The translations under genes and the position numbers were made by a program. Shown here in pieces: positions 54,387-59,342 of a stretch of 59,342 bases of DNA. This stretch comes from Chara braunii (lineage: Eukaryota; Streptophyta; Charophyceae; Charales; Characeae): positions 256,274 through 315,615 of the forward strand of contig BFEA01000430.1 of assembly GCA_003427395.1 (NCBI GenBank), written 5' to 3'. Below the pieces are notes generated by a model. It was not told where the DNA came from and ran no database searches. It saw only the letters and a program-made list of their open reading frames with translations. Position 1 is the stretch's first letter. Each line of letters begins with the position of its first letter.

Positions 54387-55379
54387 TTGAAGGCAACGAG
54401 TGATGGTGAGAAGTTTGAAGGCGAAAATGTGCAAGACACTGATTCCGATATGAAGATGATGAAACGATTGCTTCGCTGTATGACGAAGACTTTTTGTTTG
54501 ACACGTGCAGGAGACGTGGAAATGTACCCGTCGCCATCTGCTTTCGTTGATGTATTCTTGGAATTCGTTGGGACGCTTCGTGCAGACGTTCGACGTGCAG
54601 TTGATCGATTGGTTAAATCGAAAGGAATTGCGACAATTACTGGTATGGGTTCGAGGGAGTTGACGAACGTCAGAGGCGAGATTGCTTATAACATTGTTCG
54701 AGGGTTTTGGAGTGGTCTGGGACTTCCGTATCCGTGTGGTAGTTCAGTAGACCACCTAAAGATGAAACGGGACGAGATGAGGAAGAAAATGATGGAAGAC
54801 TCTTCTTGGAGAGTGAGAGGTAGTGAGCCATGGGGTGCAGAAAAGTTCAAGAACGTAATTGACGAGGTACTGTACAGAGACTACAAGGAACTGAAGCGAA
54901 GAGGTTACACACTTCAACAACTGGCTTTTGCTCACATGGTGCTTGATTGCGATATGAACAACAAGAGTCGTCCTGCACGAACTGCTCAAGCTACACAAGA
55001 GATGAGGCGGATCGAAGAGGTTATCATCACGACACACAAAACGAGAGTCGGCAAGCTTTTTGTCAATGTGATTCCTTTAGACAGAGAGAAGCAAGTCGTA
55101 GAGATCGCGAGAAGAATTTCGGAAAGACAAGACGTTTTGGGACGTAAAGGAAAAAATGAAGTGTTGAGAATGAAAGATGATCACAAGTTTTTAAGTATAG
55201 TTGACACCAACGATGTTCTAAATGTCGATGTCGATGATATGCATAACAAGTCTGGTGGCGATGACGCACAAGCAGGACAAAACACCATTCATTTGCAAGA
55301 TCACGATACTCGTGATGATGATATCTCTCTTGCCGCTCAGTCTCCCACAAGCAAGACAGCGGACAAAGGTCGTGAGTAG
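54387..55379 (+). CDS. Transposon ORF5, unknown 330-residue protein
   Basis: An intact frame. It opens at a TTG at 54387, but the first ATG is at 54450 and gives 309 residues, which I prefer as the start. Visible segments are FVDVFLEFVGTLRADVRRAV, NVRGEIAYNIVRGFWSGLGL, WGAEKFKNVIDEVLYRDYKE and LKRRGYTLQQLAFAHMVL. It ends in an acidic, polar tail. The N-terminal 200 residues look folded and helical. I recognise no family. Its intactness and position just inside the proposed right end suggest it belongs to the element. Confidence 0.6.
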   Translation: MKATSDGEKFEGENVQDTDSDMKMMKRLLRCMTKTFCLTRAGDVEMYPSPSAFVDVFLEFVGTLRADVRRAVDRLVKSKGIATITGMGSRELTNVRGEIAYNIVRGFWSGLGLPYPCGSSVDHLKMKRDEMRKKMMEDSSWRVRGSEPWGAEKFKNVIDEVLYRDYKELKRRGYTLQQLAFAHMVLDCDMNNKSRPARTAQATQEMRRIEEVIITTHKTRVGKLFVNVIPLDREKQVVEIARRISERQDVLGRKGKNEVLRMKDDHKFLSIVDTNDVLNVDVDDMHNKSGGDDAQAGQNTIHLQDHDTRDDDISLAAQSPTSKTADKGRE

Positions 55380-55521
55380 GTAGAGTGTTAAGTTATTGCG
55401 CATAGGAATTACGAAGTCATATGTACAACTGTGACATTTGTTTATAGTGAACCGAGTAGAGGTAAAAAAAAAATCAAATATGGTGGCTGATGTGAAGACT
55501 CTAGAGCTAAACGTACACTAG

Positions 55522-55524
<3 letters not shown>

Positions 55525-55613
<89 letters not shown>

Positions 55614-55614
55614 N

Positions 55615-55698
<84 letters not shown>
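55525..55698. repeat. Long (GA)n microsatellite
   Basis: About 170 bp of GA with one N at 55613 and one GAAA interruption. Confidence 0.95.
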
Positions 55699-55702
55699 TT
55701 TA

Positions 55703-55773
55703 TCGAAGAGGTGGTACCACGTGTGTGTTACTCGAGCCATAATTAGACAGATAGCATGACCACCTTTTCGACG
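55703..55773. repeat. Hairpin between microsatellites
   Basis: TCGAAGAGGTGGT (55703-55715) pairs with ACCACCTTTTCGA (55760-55772). A single-arm relative, GACCACCTCTTCCACGA, lies at 46282-46298 left of the transposon genes. Confidence 0.65.
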
Positions 55774-55798
55774 ACTATCATGGGTATGTGAGAGAGTG

Positions 55799-55851
55799 TA
55801 TCTGTGTGTGTGTGTATGTGTGTTTGTGTGAGTGTATGAGGGTGTGTGTGT

Positions 55852-55926
<75 letters not shown>
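55799..55926. repeat. (TG)n-like then (GA)n microsatellite
   Basis: Imperfect TG repeats (55799-55853) followed by pure (GA)n (55854-55926). The same TG-then-GA order is found on both sides of the N gap. Confidence 0.9.
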
Positions 55927-55927
<1 letters not shown>

Positions 55928-56265
55928 AACAAAAACCTGAGCATTCAGAGTTTTTTTTGGCATTGAAAGACATAAGAAACACACGTGTATGTTATAATTT
56001 ATCGACTTTCTATTGGCATATGAAACGGAAGAGAACTAAAGTGTTCATTGATTTCTGTTTTTTTGTTTTTTTTTTGCGTTGAATTATGTGTATGTAGCAT
56101 AACATGCATATATGTTGTCCTTCTTACCATTTCATTATTGTTTTGATATATAACGCATAAAAAGTATTTGCCCTTAAGAGGTACTAGTGGTTTAAAGCCT
56201 TCATGTCCAATGCGTTATGCAATATGTTATAACGCCTTGAGTTACTGCAAGTGATATGTGAGTTT
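55927..56265. other. Unassigned AT-rich sequence
   Basis: No gene or element recognised. Confidence 0.4.
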
Positions 56266-56595
56266 ACCACGCTTAGGAGGTGGGGAGGAGACACATTATA
56301 TGTTCATAGGAATCATAGGAATAGACGTAATACCGATACGTAAAATAAGAACGTCCTTAGTAGTGCCACAAGCGGATTGACTATACCTGCAGTATCAAAT
56401 AGCAAAGATGTTGTAGTGAGATTGCTTACATTTTTGCAATCTCACTTCAACATCTTCTGCATTTTATACTGCGGAATGCGTGATTGTTTGTGCCACTAGT
56501 AAGAACATTATTATTTTAAGTATCGATAGAGATACTGTCTTTATGAACATAGAAGGTCCCTCCTTTCCTCACAGACGTCCACCTTTTCTTTTTCT
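56266..56595. mobile_element. Long palindromic fold-back element
   Basis: An imperfect palindrome centred near 56430. The innermost 21 bp (AAGATGTTGTAGTGAGATTGC, 56405-56425, against 56435-56455) match at 20 of 21 with a 9-nt loop. Arms at 56361-56425 and 56435-56499 pair well, and weaker pairing continues outward through 'aaaataag' and 'tatgttcata' to roughly 56270 and 56590. It could be a fold-back MITE, and if transcribed it would form a miRNA-like or siRNA-producing hairpin. Confidence 0.75.
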
Positions 56596-57810
56596 TTAAC
56601 AAATTAAATGTTTCTCCAACACATTACAACGAGTTGTGAATCACAACTTCAACATTACTGTTTACTCGACCTATGATAAAAAAATGGTTGTAAAATCGCT
56701 AAGAAAAAGTTATGAATCAACCCGATCAACTGAAGCAATAACAATGAAAAAACGTTCATCAAAATACTCAAATATTTCATAACGTATTGCAACTTTCGGA
56801 AAAACATAACCCCAACGTAAGCCAAACATTAAAAGCAACATTGAGGAAAACGTAACCCCAACGTTAAAAACAACATTCATGGATCCGAATATCCATTGCT
56901 TGTCGACAAATTATAACGTTAGTCTTGTTGAAGCAACCATCCGAAATTGTTCCATTCTTTTTCAATGTTGATTAACCTTTGAAGGTTAAATGACAGTCAA
57001 GAATCAATCTTCTAAACTGTTTATAAACAAGATAAGGTTAATTAACAAAAAAATTAGAAACTCGGATTTTTTCTGTTGTATCCTTCCGTCACCACATCCA
57101 ATTTTGTCCAATCATGCAATTGTATTTTCAGTCGCGCCACCTTAATTCAAATCTCGTCACATTCGAGCAGCCATTGGCGTCGCCTTTTGGGTTTTCCCTC
57201 TCGACACATTCAAATTTTTCATTGTATTGGGTAATGCATAAAAACTGAATGTACGAATGCTCGTGCAGAAGGGGAGCTTTGTCGGGCCAAAGAATTGATA
57301 GCATTCAATGTCGGAATCACAAAGTACACAGCGCGGAGGGCCAGACAGGCCATCAAATGTATAAAGAGGCCCGTGTGTTGTATTTTGTTCTCTGTGACGC
57401 CTCACAACATTCAAAGTGAAAATGCATAGATGAGTGTAGACGACGAGGGAGGTTCGGGAGAGAGGCAGAAAAACATAGAGTTAGTTTGAGTCTGGATGCA
57501 TCCGAGTATGCGGGCAGAACATCACACCACACAAGGCACAAAATGACGAAAGCGAGATATTCAATCACGAAACAGGCGCCCCAACAACGAGGACGTTCGT
57601 GATAATTGAAATCCAATGAGAAAGAACAATATTGTCGACGATAAACACGCCGGGGACATGACAAGTTCACCCGGAGATTTCGTAGCAGTGACAGACAGTT
57701 CTGCTCTGAACCAAACCGAGAACACCCACCAGTCCCTCACGGAAAAAATAAAAAGGAACAAATTTCGTCCGGAGAAGAACGAAATGTTCTTCTACGTTAA
57801 CCCTTCTACA
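56596..57810. other. Unassigned AT-rich sequence
   Basis: A short direct repeat ('gaaaacgtaaccccaacgt' type, near 56800 and 56846) occurs. Frames on both strands from 57157 to 57760 have no recognised domain, though the minus-strand ones could be 3' sequence of the protease fragment that follows. Confidence 0.4.
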
Positions 57811-58483
57811 CTACATGATCAACAAAGAGATAGACGCTTTCCTACCAACATCGCAAATCGCCAAAGCTAGTCTAGCTCTGATAAAGGAGATGTATCTATG
57901 GGAGAAACCAAAAGGTGGACGTAAACCTCTCACCAAACAGGAAGCGAACATCAACATGAACACCCCACAACTAACCCCCTCGTGCTGCCGAGGGACACCT
58001 TTCACGCTGACCTCGCGAGCGAAGTGGTCGAAAGTGTGACCATCACCGCCGGCACCTGCCACCGTGTTCAAAAATTTAACAGTTTTATCCAGAAGTGCGG
58101 AGTAGAAGGAATCTTTGGATGACGAACACGAGAAAGAATCATAGATTTCCAAAACACGTCTAGAGAAGTCAATGGCCAAAAGGCTCCAGTGTTCGCCGTC
58201 CTGGTGCCAAGACGAGGTCACGAGACAGGAGGTTGACATCTTTAGCCCATCTGAGAACAGTTGTCGGACCTCGCAGAAGCAATGAAGAGGCGAAAAAGGA
58301 GTTAAAGGTGTATGTCTTCATGGTAGCGGCAGTCCGGCCGCAGTCGTCAAGTAGCATCGTCATGTAGAAATTGACAACCTCATCGTTGAACTCCCCGGAT
58401 CTATCCACGAGTGTGATGATGTCCTTGACGGATACCTGTAAACTGTGCGACGGCAAACATGCGACGATGATAGTGAGTGGCAA
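57811..58483 (-). pseudogene. Second Ulp1/SENP-type protease, frameshifted
   Basis: The minus-strand frame 58483-58169 carries VSVKDIITLVDRSGEFNDEV then VNFYMTMLLDD, matching the Ulp1 opening block, and LLSRDLVLAP. Near 58200-58215 the frame shifts and 58239-57811 continues with GEHWSLLAIDFS (catalytic His), LEIYDSFSCSS (Asp), and PRQHEGVSCGVFMLMFA (Gln and Cys). The whole catalytic set is present. It is not a close copy of the protease at 52112 and has the opposite orientation, so it comes from a different element or gene. 'ttacag' before VSVKD could be a splice acceptor, but the later frame break is too short for an intron. Confidence 0.75.
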
Positions 58484-59342
58484 CCGGGAGCAGATAACGT
58501 CTTCAAGGACCGCTCTTCCATCTCAAGGAAAACGTGTTCAACAAACACCCGCAGCACACAGCAAGCACAAAGGACGGGGCACTATGAGAAAATGTCGTCC
58601 TAGCGGTCATGGTCCGAGGAACCGCTGTCGGTGCGAATACCCTTACAAGGGTATCCGCCCTGGTTTTTGTAAGTAACAGGAAATGGTTTTGGTCTAGAGT
58701 TTAAGTATACCGCGCTAGGCGCGGCTGCGTCTGTAATTTACATTGAACAGGATGCTTGACTAGCGTAGAGAGTGTGTAAGCGCGCAGGTTTAAGGCACGC
58801 GTGATTCCTATCTGCTGTTGATCATCGGTTGTTTGTTTAAAGGTATTATTAATATCTACAGGAACCAGGGATTTTTTTCGGTTGATTGGTACGCTTGATT
58901 GAGGCGAGCGCGCGTGCGGGGAAACGACCCCGGCGACGGCATCTGCAATAAGGGCGCGATTTTGTGCGGTGAGCAGGATGTCGTAGGATGGCGCGCGGGG
59001 CAATTATGGCATGGTATAAACAAGTCGACGCGGGCACTGGGAGCCGCGCTGCCGGTTGTTGGCCCAAAGCGTCGCGCCGCACTGCCTATATGGTATTCTG
59101 CGGGATTCAGTCCCAGGGCCTGGGCTTAGCCCTATAGGTTACGGCTTTGGGTTGACGCTATGGAGGTTCGGGGATCGAGGTCGGCAGGGCGTCAGCGCAG
59201 CAACTACACCGAAGCATCGCGGAAGGAACCAGTAGGATGGAGGGCCCCCAGGGCTATCCCCTTCGGTTTTGTTTACAGGGGCGGCGGCAGGCCTGACCTG
59301 CGGGACTGGCGTGGCGCCAGCAGCCCCGCTGACCTCTTTCTC
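58484..59342. other. Unassigned, GC-rich end of window
   Basis: GC content rises after about 58700. Frames on both strands (58899-59129 plus, 59003-58701 minus) show no domain. It could be an LTR or a host CpG-rich region, but nothing decides. Confidence 0.35.

Larger units (their letters stand above)
46243..55523 (+). mobile_element. ~9.3-kb Plavaka-like DNA transposon with Ulp1 protease
   Basis: All gene-like frames from 46422 to 55379 lie on the plus strand with short spacers: an unknown ORF1, a zinc-finger Plavaka-like transposase, a Ulp1-type protease, and two more unknown ORFs. The proposed ends are CACTA at 46243-46247 and TAGTG at 55519-55523, each near a (GA)n array. CACTA...TAGTG ends would fit the EnSpm/CACTA-related group in which Plavaka is often placed. 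The bases outside the ends do not match each other, so the borders are tentative. No host gene is interleaved. Confidence 0.6.

Noticed and set aside
53258-55379. ORF4 and ORF5 as ordinary host genes
   Set aside because: Not fully excluded, but strand, spacing and location between the protease and the proposed right end fit the transposon better, and no host family is recognised.
57157-57761. Minus-strand frames as further exons of the protease at 57811
   Set aside because: No domain, and no clear splice sites linking them; composition is ordinary.
1-59342. CRISPR arrays or bacterial operons
   Set aside because: The repeats are microsatellites, minisatellites or transposon ends without equal unique spacers, and gene content is eukaryotic.

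Overview
The window looks like a piece of a large, repeat-choked nuclear genome of the green-plant lineage. My best guess is a charophyte alga such as Chara. That guess rests on a plant-type mitochondrial nad4 fragment, U6 and U2 snRNA pseudogenes that match plant forms, a Ty3/gypsy element primed by initiator tRNA-Met, and very abundant (CT)n/(GA)n microsatellites. I see no convincing intact host gene. Nearly everything recognisable is a transposable element, a satellite or microsatellite, a retropseudogene or an assembly artefact.

Layout. 1-3300: TCC/CT satellites built on a ~170-250 bp unit that carries CACGTG, plus a possible LTR remnant. 3300-5860: no recognised feature except weak short repeats. 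5863-7164: a TAGAG minisatellite split by a tRNA-headed SINE with a 16-bp target-site duplication. 7165-13106: a decayed minus-strand Ty3/gypsy retrotransposon (5' LTR, primer-binding site, gag, protease, RT-RNase H, truncated integrase). 13110-17280: microsatellites, a C-rich/G-rich array, and a 1571-bp block bounded by an N and a Nextera mate-pair junction adapter. The block is an apparently exact copy of 24229-25799, so it is almost certainly an assembly artefact. 17280-22600: mostly unassigned, with a cluster of inverted-repeat elements. 22600-31100: SINEs, U6/U2 pseudogenes, a NUMT, tandem duplications, and two TIR elements with TAA target duplications (29171-30701). 31925-39054: a 5'-truncated plus-strand L1-type LINE (CCHC ORF1, APE endonuclease, RT, terminal zinc knuckle) interrupted by a 672-bp poly(A)-tailed insertion. 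39400-45070: fold-back elements, more SINEs, tandem repeats. 45371-46139 is an N gap.

46243-55523 is the most interesting part. It is a ~9.3-kb plus-strand gene cluster resembling a giant cut-and-paste transposon. It holds a C2HC-finger, Plavaka-like transposase, a Ulp1/SENP-type cysteine protease with its whole catalytic set, and three proteins I do not recognise (about 500, 266 and 330 residues). The two 3'-most genes are open, while the others carry in-frame stops dominated by TGA. A second, unrelated Ulp1-type protease remnant lies on the minus strand at 57811-58483, and a long palindromic fold-back element lies at about 56270-56590. The last ~860 bp hold nothing I recognise.
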